Shown here piece after piece: positions 39,968-49,197 of a stretch of 64,000 bases of DNA (its first letter is position 1; the number at the start of each line of letters is the position of its first letter). The translations under genes and the position numbers were made by a program. Below the pieces are notes generated by a model, which had not been told where the DNA came from, searched no databases, and saw only the letters and a program-made list of their open reading frames with translations. The DNA comes from Acidobacteriota bacterium (GTDB lineage: Bacteria > Acidobacteriota > Terriglobia > Terriglobales > Acidobacteriaceae), in assembly GCA_031296105.1 (NCBI GenBank), contig JARLGJ010000057.1:62001-126000 (forward strand). The letters are read 5' to 3'.

Positions 39968-41587
39968 CTAAGGCCTGAGGCCCTGCAGGCGCGCTTTCCA
40001 CGTCGCATTCTCCGGCTCCAAAGCCATAAGCTCACGATAGACATCGCGGGCGGCGCTACGGTTGCCGGCCTTGGCGCAGGCGAGGGCAAGCCCTTGCAGA
40101 GCGCGGGCTCGCTCGCTGGAGGTGTGCGCCACGGGCAACGCCTCGCGGAAGGCCGTGGCGGCCGCATCAATATCCCGCGCATGAACATAGGCGTAGCCCA
40201 GGTTGAGGCGCGTGAAGAACGCAGCCGGCTCAAGCGCGGCCGCGCGGCGGTAGTAAATCAGCGCCTCATCAAAGCGTCCGCGGTCGGTGAGGGCGCTGGC
40301 GACGTTAGTCTCAATGCGCGCGTCGGGCGGCTGCGTGACATCGTGCGCATGTTGAAAGAGCGTCAGATCGTCGCGCCAGTAACCGGCCTGAACGTATGTG
40401 GCGCAACTCAACGCGGCCAGCACCATCAGGCAGGCCGCAGCGCGCGCCGCATTGGGCAGGCGCAACCGCGAGGCCAGCGCATCCAGCTCCCACACAAGAA
40501 TGATGAAGAGTCCGATCAGCGGCAGGTAGGCGTAGCGATCGGCGTGCGCAGCGCTGCCAACCTGCACGAGGCCGATGACGGGAAGCAGTGTTCCCAGATA
40601 GAGCAGCCAGCCAAACGCGAGATGGCGGCGGCCGCGCAGCAGGAGCGCCAAGAGTGTCACGGCCAGCAGGAACGCGCCGCACGCGAACGACTGCCGCGCG
40701 GAGAGCGTGGACGCGCGCAGAGGATAGAAATACGTGAGCCGCGCCGGCCAAAACATCTTCTCGATGTAAAAAACGTAGGAGGCGAGGGCGTTCATCAGGC
40801 GCTCGCTGAGCGGGACTCTCCCAATGGCACCCGACGCTCGCTGCGAGAGCACCGCGATCCAGGAAAAAAACGCGCTGAGAGCGAAGAGCGGAAGCTTCTC
40901 GGCCAACAGACGCAGGCCCTGCGGTATCCACCGCTGCTTCTTCCCTTCCCAGCGGCGCAAAGGCCAATCATCCAGCAGGAGAAACACGGCAGGCAAGGTC
41001 ACAGCCATCGGCTTGGCCAGCAGAGACATCACAAACAGCGCCGCCACGCACAGGTATCGCCCGGCTCCGGGGCGCCGCGCATACCATCCGTAGGCGGCAA
41101 CAGCCAGGAGCGACCAGAACATGCAGAGCAGGCTTTTGCGCTCGGAGAGCCAGGCAACGTTTTCCGCACCCAGGGGATGAAACGCGAAGAGCGTCGCCAC
41201 CAGAAATGATTTCGTGCGGCAGCCCGTCCCGCGGTATAGCAGCAGGAAGAGCAAGACCGCGTTGGCGGCGTGCAGCAGAACGCTGTGCAGGTGAGGCCCG
41301 AGCGGACGGATGCCAAAGAGCTGCCAATCGAGCATGTGCGAGAGCCACAAGAGCGGCCCCCATATGCCATTGTCGTGCGCCCGCAGAGAAAAGGCCCAGC
41401 ACACGTTCACCCAGGTCAACCCGGTGTTGACGTGCGGATTGTCGAGAATGTATTGCGGATCGTCGTATTCGACATAGCCCGCCTGGTAGCAGGCGGCATA
41501 GACGGCCAGCGGAAGCGCCGCCAACGCAAAACAAAAAAGCCAGGTGGAGAGCCGGTATCTACGGGAATCGCTCACTCCACCTGGCAT
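39968..41587 (-). CDS. TMTC-like polytopic membrane protein with C-terminal TPRs
   Basis: A 539-residue protein with about ten hydrophobic helices followed by TPRs (about 425-535: EALIYYRRAAALEPAAFFTR, AATAFREALPVAHTSSERARA). The N-terminal loop has the acidic pair in YVEYDDPQYILDNPHV, typical of GT-C-fold mannosyl/glycosyltransferases such as eukaryotic TMTC. Bacterial members are probably lipid-linked sugar transferases acting on exported proteins, but this is not shown. It lies 24 bp downstream of the DsbA-like gene and ends opposite the secretin gene, with no clear terminator between. Confidence 0.78.
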   Translation of the reverse strand: MPGGVSDSRRYRLSTWLFCFALAALPLAVYAACYQAGYVEYDDPQYILDNPHVNTGLTWVNVCWAFSLRAHDNGIWGPLLWLSHMLDWQLFGIRPLGPHLHSVLLHAANAVLLFLLLYRGTGCRTKSFLVATLFAFHPLGAENVAWLSERKSLLCMFWSLLAVAAYGWYARRPGAGRYLCVAALFVMSLLAKPMAVTLPAVFLLLDDWPLRRWEGKKQRWIPQGLRLLAEKLPLFALSAFFSWIAVLSQRASGAIGRVPLSERLMNALASYVFYIEKMFWPARLTYFYPLRASTLSARQSFACGAFLLAVTLLALLLRGRRHLAFGWLLYLGTLLPVIGLVQVGSAAHADRYAYLPLIGLFIILVWELDALASRLRLPNAARAAACLMVLAALSCATYVQAGYWRDDLTLFQHAHDVTQPPDARIETNVASALTDRGRFDEALIYYRRAAALEPAAFFTRLNLGYAYVHARDIDAAATAFREALPVAHTSSERARALQGLALACAKAGNRSAARDVYRELMALEPENATWKARLQGLRP

Positions 41588-41611
41588 TGTGTTCTTTCTG
41601 CGGACGGCGGC

Positions 41612-42574
41612 TTATTTCTCCGCGCCAGCCTGATCGACTTCGAAGCTGATGATGGCCTTCAGCGTTTCATAGGGAAGGCTGGACGGGTTGCCGACGGAAC
41701 GCCCGTTAACGTAGAGCGTCGGCGTTGAAGTGATGTTGAGTTCCTGCGCCAATCCGATGCTGCGCTGCACGCGCACCTCGGTATCCGTGCCGGCGGCGCA
41801 GGCCGTGGTCCGGGTCATGTCGGCCCCGGCGTTATCGGTGTAGTGACGCAGGCGCCCGGCCACTTCATTGTCGTCGATGTACGGCTTGCCGTCGTCGCCG
41901 GTGCGGCGGATGATCGACTCGATCTCGCGCTGGTGGCTGTAGATGGAACCTATGAAATTAAATGCCTGATCGTTGCTGCCGCGCGCGATGCAATCCAGAT
42001 ACGAGGCGGCGCGGAAGGCCCAGGGGTGCATCTGCGCCAGCGGATAGCTCTGGAAGATGAAGCGCACATTGGGAAAGTCCGCGTACAGGCGATCCATGAC
42101 CGGCTGGGCATCGCGGCAGGCGGGGCACTCTAGGTCGGCAAACTCGACAACGGTCACTTTGGCGCTGGCCGGTCCGCGCGTGGGGCCGAAGGATTTCTTG
42201 GCCAGCAACTCGCGCTCTTGCCTGTAAGGATCAGTGCCAAAGACGCGCAGTTCGCCGGCCACCACGAACTTCAGGTCGTGGGTTACGTACCAGTGCACCA
42301 GTTGCTGGCCCTCGGGAGTGACAATGGCGGTGAACACATCGAACAGCTCCGGGCTGCGCGATGCCGTGATGCTGATGATGTGAACCTGAATGTTCGGATC
42401 GTAGCCGAGGATGCGCTTGAAAAAGTTATCGGTCAATTCCACGGAGGGCGCACCCGGCGGCAAGGCGACGGCCGGAGCCTGGGCCGCAGGTGTGCCGTTG
42501 GCGGCCAGTGGCGGCTGGGCGCTGAGCGATACGGCAGTCAGTAACACGCTAGCGGCAAGCAACAAAGAGCGCAT
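41612..42574 (-). CDS. Exported DsbA-like thioredoxin protein
   Basis: A protein of about 320 residues. The signal peptide (MRSLLLAASVLLTAVSLSAQ) leads into an N-terminal domain of unknown type (about 40-130) and a DsbA/DsbG-fold domain with the active site ECPACRD, a cis-Pro loop (TSTPTLYVNG) and a helical insertion. It is a likely periplasmic disulfide oxidase, isomerase or reductase. The ATG at 42574 was chosen because GAGGAG lies five to six bases upstream; an in-frame ATG nine codons earlier lacks this. It follows nadE by 43 bp and precedes the TMTC-like gene by 24 bp, so the three are probably cotranscribed. Confidence 0.88.
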   Translation of the reverse strand: MRSLLLAASVLLTAVSLSAQPPLAANGTPAAQAPAVALPPGAPSVELTDNFFKRILGYDPNIQVHIISITASRSPELFDVFTAIVTPEGQQLVHWYVTHDLKFVVAGELRVFGTDPYRQERELLAKKSFGPTRGPASAKVTVVEFADLECPACRDAQPVMDRLYADFPNVRFIFQSYPLAQMHPWAFRAASYLDCIARGSNDQAFNFIGSIYSHQREIESIIRRTGDDGKPYIDDNEVAGRLRHYTDNAGADMTRTTACAAGTDTEVRVQRSIGLAQELNITSTPTLYVNGRSVGNPSSLPYETLKAIISFEVDQAGAEK

Positions 42575-42617
42575 TCGGTTCTCCTCGAACTTCTTGTTCA
42601 TCCTATATCAGAAACTG

Positions 42618-44258
42618 CTAAATCTGGTGGTGCGCGGCAATCGGGAAGCGGCGTCCGATGCCAAAGGCCTTGGTGGAGATGCGAATCCCCGGTGCGGCCT
42701 GCTGCCGCTTGTATTCGCTGCGGTCGATGAGACGCAGCACAAAGCGCACGGTGGCCGCGTCGATGCCGGTGTCGTTCACGATCTCATCGGCGGCCTTCAT
42801 GTTCTCCACGTACTCTTCCAGAATGCGGTCCAGCACCTCGTAGGGCGGCAGCGAATCGCTGTCCATCTGGCCGGGGCGCAGTTCGGCCGAGGGCGGCTTG
42901 GTAATGGATGCCTCGGGTATCACCGGGCCGCGCTGGTTCACCCAGCGCGCCAGGCGATAGACCATCGTCTTGGGCACGTCGGAGATGACGGCCAGCCCGC
43001 CCACCATGTCTCCGTAGAGCGTGCAGTAGCCTACGGCCACCTCGCTCTTGTTGCCCGTGGTCAGCACCAGCGCGTTGTACTTGTTGGCCACGGCCATCAG
43101 CAGAGCGCCGCGCGTGCGGGCCTGCAGGTTCTCCTCGGTCACGTCTTCGGCCAACCCCTGAAAGACCGGAGCCAGGGCCGCGCGGTAACTCTCGAAGATT
43201 GGCTTGATGGGCACTACTTCAAAACGGATGCCTAGGTTCCGCGCCAACTCGCGCGCGTCGGTCACGCTGCCATCCGATGAATACTGGCTGGGCATGGCAA
43301 TGCCGATCACGTTTTCCTTGCCGAGCGCATCGACTGCAACCACCGCGGTCAGCGCCGAGTCGATGCCGCCGCTGAGACCGACGGCAACCTTCGCGAAGCC
43401 GCACTTGCGCACGTAATCGCGCGTGCCCAGCACCAGTGCGCCATAGGCCGTCGCCTCCGGACCGCCAAGCGGCTCCCGCGGCTCGCCGCGTAATTCATCA
43501 GTGTCAATCAGGAGAAGGTCTTCGTCGAAGGCGCGGCCGCGGGCGATGACCTCGCCCTGCGGATTGACCGCCAGGCTGCACCCGTCGAAGACCAGGCTGT
43601 CGTTGCCGCCCACCTGGTTCACCAGCAGCACCGGAATCCGGTAGCGCACGGCAATGGCCTTCAGCATGGCCTCGCGCAGCGCCGGCTTGCCCACGTGGAA
43701 GGGCGAAGCGGAGATGTTCAGCAGCACTTCTCCGCCCTGCCGCACGAGGTCTTCCACCGGATCTTCGCCGTAGAGGCGGCGGCTCCAGAACGATTTGTCG
43801 TTCCAGGCGTCTTCGCAGATGGTGAGCGCGAACTGCTTTCCCTGGTGCGTAAAGAGGCTCTGCGACTTTGCCGGGACAAACGTGCGCACTTCGTCAAACA
43901 CGTCGTAGGTGGGCAGCAGACGCTTGGACTGCACAAAGTCGATGCCTCCCTGGCGCAGCGCGGCCGCCGAGTTCATCACTCGTTTGCCGGTCTCGCCGGC
44001 CGCCGGAGTGGGCAGACCGGCGACAATCGTGAGGGAGGGAAACTCCGCCGCCAGTTCCTCGAGAATGGCGCGCGCGCGCCCAACGAACGCAGGCAGCTCC
44101 ACCAGGTCGCGCGGCGGATAGCCGCAAGCGCAAAGCTCCGGGAAGGCCACCAGCGACGCGCCCTGCGACTGCGCCCGGCCGGCGTATTCGCGCATACGAG
44201 CCAAGTTGCCGGTGAAATCTCCTACCGTGGGGTTGATCTGGGCTAAAGCGATCTTCAC
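42618..44258 (-). CDS. nadE: Glutamine-dependent NAD+ synthetase
   Basis: A 546-residue enzyme making NAD+ from deamido-NAD+, ATP and glutamine. The N-terminal nitrilase-type glutaminase domain has the Glu (AFPELCACGYPPRDL), Lys (SKRLLPTYDVFDE) and Cys (LTICEDAW) of the catalytic triad. The C-terminal ATP-pyrophosphatase domain has the P-loop VGLSGGIDSAL and the LTTGNKSEVAVGYCTLYGD segment. The length is normal for the two-domain form. The start is GTG at 44258 (VKIALAQINPTVGDF); upstream in-frame sequence overlaps the terminator of the next gene and shows no homology. Confidence 0.95.
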   Translation of the reverse strand: MKIALAQINPTVGDFTGNLARMREYAGRAQSQGASLVAFPELCACGYPPRDLVELPAFVGRARAILEELAAEFPSLTIVAGLPTPAAGETGKRVMNSAAALRQGGIDFVQSKRLLPTYDVFDEVRTFVPAKSQSLFTHQGKQFALTICEDAWNDKSFWSRRLYGEDPVEDLVRQGGEVLLNISASPFHVGKPALREAMLKAIAVRYRIPVLLVNQVGGNDSLVFDGCSLAVNPQGEVIARGRAFDEDLLLIDTDELRGEPREPLGGPEATAYGALVLGTRDYVRKCGFAKVAVGLSGGIDSALTAVVAVDALGKENVIGIAMPSQYSSDGSVTDARELARNLGIRFEVVPIKPIFESYRAALAPVFQGLAEDVTEENLQARTRGALLMAVANKYNALVLTTGNKSEVAVGYCTLYGDMVGGLAVISDVPKTMVYRLARWVNQRGPVIPEASITKPPSAELRPGQMDSDSLPPYEVLDRILEEYVENMKAADEIVNDTGIDAATVRFVLRLIDRSEYKRQQAAPGIRISTKAFGIGRRFPIAAHHQI

Positions 44259-44338
44259 AGCAACAGTGTAAAGCGCGCGGGGGCGGGATGAAAACGGCAA
44301 AGCGGTGGAAGACTTCTCGGAACGCGGTTTTCCGCAAA

Positions 44339-44363
44339 GGAAAAGGCGGCGCCAGGCGCCGCC
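44339..44363 (-). terminator. Terminator of the beta-propeller lipoprotein gene
   Basis: GGCGGC and GCCGCC (44345-44363, loop GCCAGGC) are followed on the minus strand by TTTTCC. It lies 26 bp past the stop at 44389 and before the nadE start. Confidence 0.7.
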
Positions 44364-44388
44364 CTCCCAGGTTGCCGCGATGGCAACG

Positions 44389-45705
44389 TCAATCGATATA
44401 CAGCACATCCGTGATCTGTCCGGTCACGTTGACCTGGTACTCACTGGTCAGAGCGGTTCCGCTCGTGTTGTAGAAGTAGAACTCGCCGCCTTCAACGGTA
44501 TAGACGTCGCCCGTGTTGGTGCACTGCGTAATGCCGGTGGCGTTGCCATTGGCCGTGCTCAAAACGGTGGCGCTCGCCAGACCGCTCTTGACGATCGTCA
44601 GACAACTAGTCACGCCGCAATTCCTGGCGCCAACCCAGAAATTCGAGCCAATCTTGCGGAGAATGCGGTTATAGCCCGGGCCGATGGCGATGGTGCTCGG
44701 CGTCGAAGTGGTGCTAGCCAGGTTGATCGAGCTGAACCAGCCATCCAGCACCGTGTAACCTCCGGAATCGGTCGAGGTAGTGCCGCTGGAGCCGGCTACA
44801 TAAAGGATGTTGTTCGTGGTGTCGATGATTCCAGTACGCGCGCCCTTCACCGACCAGATGTTGGTCACCGTGGCGGAAACCACCGTGCCCGAGGTTGTGG
44901 TGGAGGGCGAGATGCTCGATGTGTCGATCACGGCCACGGTCGGCGCGCTGGTTCCGCCGCACTCCGGTCCGCAGCTCAGCACATAGGCCTTGGTGCTGTC
45001 TGACGAGAAGTACACGGCAGTCGGACGCGAGAGCGTCACGGCGTTGCCCGAACTGTCCTTGAGCGAGAGCTGATACCAGACCGGCACGCCGGTGCTGGCG
45101 TCGTTGTTCGTCAGATCCACCCAGTAGGCCAGCGAATCCGTGCTGGTAAACACCATCAGGTGCTTCTCGGCTGTATCCATGCCGAGATACTCGGCGTTGG
45201 GCAATTGGACTTGCGTGAGGGTACTGCCGTCCGTTGGGTTAAAACGGACCACGGCGCCCGGATCGCGATAGGTGCCGTTGCTGTAATTGGGCACCGCGGC
45301 AAATCCCGACTCATTGTCCGTGGAGGTCACAAAGCTCTGCGTATAACCGCCCAGCGAAACCGTGCCCTTCACCACTTCCTGACTGTTGTTAAAGGAGGAG
45401 ATGGTGTTGGCGCCACTGTTGTTGACCAGCGTCAGCGTGCCATCCGGCGAGGATTGCATGTATGACGGCAAGGTGCCCACCGCAAAGGTGTAGCTCGTCA
45501 GCCGGTTCTGCGTCGCATCCATTACATTGAGAACGCTGCTGTAATAGTTGGTGACGAGTGCGCGGTGCAACAGATGAGTCGTGGGTTTATACGACTCGTT
45601 ACCGCTGCCGGTGTTGTATTTGGTCTGGCTAGTCGTATCGGAACTGCCACAGCCGGCGGCCAAGGCCGCGCCCAGCAGGGCGAAAACACATAGAACTCGC
45701 TTCAA
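44389..45705 (-). CDS. Lipoprotein with beta-propeller-like repeats
   Basis: A protein of about 438 residues. The lipoprotein signal MKRVLCVFALLGAALAAGC ends at a lipobox Cys followed by Gly-Ser-Ser. The mature part has repeats of a YncE/Lactonase type (RLTSYTFAVGTLPSYMQSSP, GTLTLVNNSGANTISSFNNS, NILYVAGSSG), suggesting a seven-bladed propeller rich in Ser/Thr. I take the TTG at 45705 as the start because GGGAG lies eight bases upstream and the signal peptide begins there; TTG 45720 and GTG 45714 are alternatives. The function is unknown; no catalytic motif is visible. Confidence 0.78.
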   Translation of the reverse strand: MKRVLCVFALLGAALAAGCGSSDTTSQTKYNTGSGNESYKPTTHLLHRALVTNYYSSVLNVMDATQNRLTSYTFAVGTLPSYMQSSPDGTLTLVNNSGANTISSFNNSQEVVKGTVSLGGYTQSFVTSTDNESGFAAVPNYSNGTYRDPGAVVRFNPTDGSTLTQVQLPNAEYLGMDTAEKHLMVFTSTDSLAYWVDLTNNDASTGVPVWYQLSLKDSSGNAVTLSRPTAVYFSSDSTKAYVLSCGPECGGTSAPTVAVIDTSSISPSTTTSGTVVSATVTNIWSVKGARTGIIDTTNNILYVAGSSGTTSTDSGGYTVLDGWFSSINLASTTSTPSTIAIGPGYNRILRKIGSNFWVGARNCGVTSCLTIVKSGLASATVLSTANGNATGITQCTNTGDVYTVEGGEFYFYNTSGTALTSEYQVNVTGQITDVLYID

Positions 45706-45880
45706 GCAACGCACTCCCAACGAGATTAACTGCCAAGTCTCAGGAATGTCCGATTATAGCACCCGCCCTTGGACGAAATCCGTGGCCGGCTGTGGTAAGG
45801 TTCCAGAAAAGCAATGATTTGCAAGATGCAATCATCGGCTCGCCGCCAGAGGCGGGTCAAAGTCTAGAGAAGGAATTGGC

Positions 45881-47716
45881 ATGTCAGTGTTCCTGGAACG
45901 GCTAAAGCGAGGTCCGGTGCTGTGCGACGGCGCCATGGGCACGCTGCTCTACGCCAAGGGCGTCTTCATCAACCGCTGTTATGACGAGTTGAATCTCTCG
46001 CAGCCCGACATGGTGGGCGGCATCCACGCCGAGTACGTCAAGGCCGGTGCCGAAATCATTGAGACGAACACCTTCGGCGCCAACCACTTCCGCCTGCTGC
46101 GCCATGGCTACGAGGGCAAGGTGCGCGAAATCAACCGCTCCGGTGTCCGTCTGGCCCGGCAGGCTGCGGGCAGCGCAGTCCTGGTGGCCGGCAGCGTCGG
46201 ACCGCTCGGCATACGCATCGAACCGCTGGGCAAAGTCGCCCGCGCGGAGGCCCGCCAGGTCTTCCGCGCCCAAATGGAGGCCATGGCCGAAGAGGGCGTG
46301 GACCTCATCCTTTTGGAAACCTTCGGCTACATCGATGAGCTGCACCAGGCGCTGCTGGCTGCGCGCGAAGCCGCGCCCGGCATTCCCGTGGTGGCCGAAG
46401 TCACCATCGACGAGGAGGGCAACGCCCTGGATGGCGCCGCGCCGGAAGCCTACGGCAAGCGCATCACCGACTTTGGTGCCGACATGCTGGGCTGCAACTG
46501 CTCGGTGGGACCGGCCGCCATGCTGGACACGATCGAGCGCCTCAGTCACATCACTTCCCTGCCGCTGGCCGCGCAGCCCAACGCCGGCATGCCGCGCAGC
46601 GTCGAAGGGCGCAACATCTATCTGTGCTCGCCGGAATACATGGCCAGCTACGCGCGCAAGTTCGTGGCCGCCGGAGCCTCTCTGGTGGGCGGCTGCTGCG
46701 GCACCACGCCGGAGCACATTCACGCCATGAAGTCGGCGCTGCGCGTCGGCGAAGCCCGCGCCACGTCGTATCACGTTGCCGTGGCCGGCCCCGCCGTGCA
46801 ACCCGAGGTGAAGCCCCTGGCAGAGCGCAGCGGCCTGGGCCGCAAGCTCGCCACCGGAGAGTTTGTCACAATGGTGGAGATTGTGCCCCCGAAGGGCAGC
46901 GATCCAGCCAAGGAACTGAAGGCCGCCAAGTATTTGCGTGGCGTCGGCGTGGATGTGGTGAACGTTCCCGACAGCCCGCGCGCCTCGGCCCGCATGGGCA
47001 ACCAGGCTCTGTGCACACTCATCGAACGCGAATGCGGCATCGAGACCATCCTGCATTACACCTGCCGCGACCGCAACGTGCTCAGCATCCAGAGCGACCT
47101 GCTGGGAGCCAGCGCGCTGGGCCTGCACAACCTCATCTGCATCACCGGCGATCCGCCGAAGCTGGGCAACTATCCCGACGCCACCGCGGTCTTTGACGTG
47201 GACGCCATCGGCCTGGTGAACATTGTGCACAACCTGAACCTGGGCGTGGACATCGGAGCCAACCCCATCGGACAGGCGACTGCGTTCGTCATCGGCGTGG
47301 GCGCCAACCCCGGCATCAGCGACATCGACGAGGAGGTGCGGCGCTTCGAATACAAATGCGAGGCGGGCGCGCACTATGCCGTCACTCAGCCGGTCTTCGA
47401 CATGCGCCTGCTGGAGCAGTTCATCCGCCGCGTCGAGCACTGCAAGATTCCCGTGCTGGCCGGCATCTGGCCGCTCACCAGCGTGCGCAACGCGGAGTTC
47501 ATGCGCAACGAGCTGCGCGTCAGCGTGCCGGACGCGATCATCGAGCGCATGGCCAAGGCCAATCAGACTAGCGAGCAGTCGCGCGCCGAGGGCGTGTTGA
47601 TCGCCCGTGAAATGCTGATCGAAGCTCGCGGCATGGTGCAGGGCGTGCAGGTCAGCGCACCGCTCGGCAAGTTTGCCGCGGCAGTGGATGTGATCGAGGC
47701 ACTGGGAGCGCGCTAG
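45881..47716 (+). CDS. Bifunctional homocysteine S-methyltransferase / methylenetetrahydrofolate reductase
   Basis: A 611-residue fusion of methionine-cycle enzymes, like B. subtilis YitJ. The N-terminal homocysteine methyltransferase domain (about 1-290) has DGAMGTLLYAKGV and the zinc cysteines in LGCNCSVG (about 203-208) and GGCCGTTP (about 270-277). The C-terminal MTHFR domain (about 310-611) has TMVEIVPPKGSDP, LHYTCRDRN, NLICITGDPP and YAVTQPVFD, with FAD expected to bind the barrel. The start has AAGGA within 8-13 bases. A strong bidirectional terminator follows. I found no SAM or B12 riboswitch upstream. Confidence 0.93.
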   Translation: MSVFLERLKRGPVLCDGAMGTLLYAKGVFINRCYDELNLSQPDMVGGIHAEYVKAGAEIIETNTFGANHFRLLRHGYEGKVREINRSGVRLARQAAGSAVLVAGSVGPLGIRIEPLGKVARAEARQVFRAQMEAMAEEGVDLILLETFGYIDELHQALLAAREAAPGIPVVAEVTIDEEGNALDGAAPEAYGKRITDFGADMLGCNCSVGPAAMLDTIERLSHITSLPLAAQPNAGMPRSVEGRNIYLCSPEYMASYARKFVAAGASLVGGCCGTTPEHIHAMKSALRVGEARATSYHVAVAGPAVQPEVKPLAERSGLGRKLATGEFVTMVEIVPPKGSDPAKELKAAKYLRGVGVDVVNVPDSPRASARMGNQALCTLIERECGIETILHYTCRDRNVLSIQSDLLGASALGLHNLICITGDPPKLGNYPDATAVFDVDAIGLVNIVHNLNLGVDIGANPIGQATAFVIGVGANPGISDIDEEVRRFEYKCEAGAHYAVTQPVFDMRLLEQFIRRVEHCKIPVLAGIWPLTSVRNAEFMRNELRVSVPDAIIERMAKANQTSEQSRAEGVLIAREMLIEARGMVQGVQVSAPLGKFAAAVDVIEALGAR

Positions 47717-47743
47717 ACTTTTCCTTCCTTTGCCGAATGCAGA

Positions 47744-47786
47744 AATAAAAGGACAGGGTGCCCGCGGGCACCCTGTGTTCTGTTTG
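47744..47786. terminator. Bidirectional terminator between convergent genes
   Basis: CAGGGTGCCC-GC-GGGCACCCTG (47754-47775) has TGTTCTGTTT on the plus side and TCCTTTTATTT on the minus side. It serves both the methyltransferase/MTHFR gene and the sensor kinase gene. Confidence 0.85.
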
Positions 47787-47811
47787 CAATTCCAGTGTCC
47801 GTTCGCGGCGC

Positions 47812-49197
47812 TTATGCTTCCGGACCTTCGAACTCCGGAGCCAGACTGGCCGGCAACTCGATCAGGATCTCCAGGCCGTGCGGCTCCAGGTTGCGCGCCG
47901 TGACTTTTCCCTTGTGAAATTTGACGGCGCCGGCGACGAGCGAAAGTCCCAGTCCCGTGCCTCCGGTACTCACCATCCGGGCGTCATCCACGCGGTAAAA
48001 AGCTTCGAAGATCTTAGCTAGTTTTTCGGGAGGAACACCCGGACCATTGTCGCGCACGGTCACGCTGGCAATCCCATTTGAGCAGCTAAGATTGACTTCG
48101 ATCTTGCCGTTTTGCCCGGAGTAAAAAACCGCATTGCGCAGAACATTTTCGAAGGCGCTGCGCAGCAGGTTGGGCTCGCCAATCACCTTCAGAGAGGGCC
48201 ATTGCTCCGGCGTGCCGTTCACCTCAACGTTCAATTGGCTGGTCTCAAAGCGCGCATCCTCCACCGCTTCGCCGATCACCTGGTTGAGGCAGAGCGCGGA
48301 GGTATTGGGCTTATAGGCTCCGCTTGCCAGCCGCGACACGGTGAGGATGCGCTCGATCATCCCGTTCAGCCGCAGCAGTTCCAGTTCCACGCGGTCCAGC
48401 ATCTCCTTGCGCTCGTCCTCGTTGCCGCTGGAGGCCATCGACAACGCCACCCGGCCGCGCGCGATGGGCGAGCGTAGATCGTGCGACACGCTCATCAACA
48501 TGCGGCGGTTGCTTTCCACCAGGTCTCGTATCTCGTTGGCCATGTAATCGAAGTCGCGCACCAGGTCGGTGATTTCGTCGCTGCGCTTGCTGCCCTTCAC
48601 CCCGGCGCGCGCCTCCAGATTGCCGCCGGCAATGGCGCTGGCGGCATCGCGCAGGCGCAAGACCGGCTGCGTCAGGTACTGGGCCAGACCCGCACAAAGC
48701 AACGAGGTCAACAGCGACGTCACCGCGATGATCCATGGCAGAGTGCCTGGCAGGCGCTGCAACAGTGGCGGGCGCAGGAACTCACCCACAAAAATCCAGG
48801 GACGACCGTCATGATCGGTGAAGCGCTCCAGGAGATAAAGACCGCGTCGCGTATCGCCGAAATTACCGTCCTTCAACGCGCGCTGAATGCCGCCCATGGC
48901 GTCGCCCGGAAGGACGGAACCCGCTATCAGATGCAACTGATCGTCAAAAAGCCAGTAGTTCGCCCGGCGGTCCATGGAGATGCCCTGGATAAATTCGCGC
49001 ACCCCGTCCGCGCCGCCACGCGAGTAGCGCCATGCGGCAGTGCGGGCCAGCACCGGCAGGGCGCGGCGCTCCGGCTGCACCCACCAGGGGTGATCCGGTC
49101 CAAAGCTGGCATGTACCTGGTAGGCCAGAAACAGCATGATGCCGGTCTGGAGGATCCAGAACGGAAGGAAAATCTTCCAGAACAGGCGGCTCTTCAT
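47812..49197 (-). CDS. CpxA-like sensor histidine kinase
   Basis: A 461-residue membrane kinase. TM1 is about 8-28; a periplasmic sensor region of about 125 residues follows; TM2 is about 155-175; then come HAMP (about 176-235), the H-box SVSHDLRSPIARGRVAL, and the ATPase domain with NVLRNAVFYS (N box), DNGPGVPPE (G1) and GGTGLGLSLV (G2). The H-box and domain order resemble CpxA. The start overlaps the regulator's stop as ATGA (49194-49197). The probable stimulus is envelope stress, inferred from family and from the adjacent RND pump. Confidence 0.9.
   Translation of the reverse strand: MKSRLFWKIFLPFWILQTGIMLFLAYQVHASFGPDHPWWVQPERRALPVLARTAAWRYSRGGADGVREFIQGISMDRRANYWLFDDQLHLIAGSVLPGDAMGGIQRALKDGNFGDTRRGLYLLERFTDHDGRPWIFVGEFLRPPLLQRLPGTLPWIIAVTSLLTSLLCAGLAQYLTQPVLRLRDAASAIAGGNLEARAGVKGSKRSDEITDLVRDFDYMANEIRDLVESNRRMLMSVSHDLRSPIARGRVALSMASSGNEDERKEMLDRVELELLRLNGMIERILTVSRLASGAYKPNTSALCLNQVIGEAVEDARFETSQLNVEVNGTPEQWPSLKVIGEPNLLRSAFENVLRNAVFYSGQNGKIEVNLSCSNGIASVTVRDNGPGVPPEKLAKIFEAFYRVDDARMVSTGGTGLGLSLVAGAVKFHKGKVTARNLEPHGLEILIELPASLAPEFEGPEA

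Noticed and set aside
45721-45880. SAM or cobalamin riboswitch upstream of the methyltransferase/MTHFR gene
   Set aside because: I looked for the conserved cores and did not find them; the region is only about 160 bp.
45902-47440. 512-codon open frame antisense to the methyltransferase/MTHFR gene
   Set aside because: Same codon-bias artefact. No ribosome site, no domain, and it lies wholly inside a well-supported gene.
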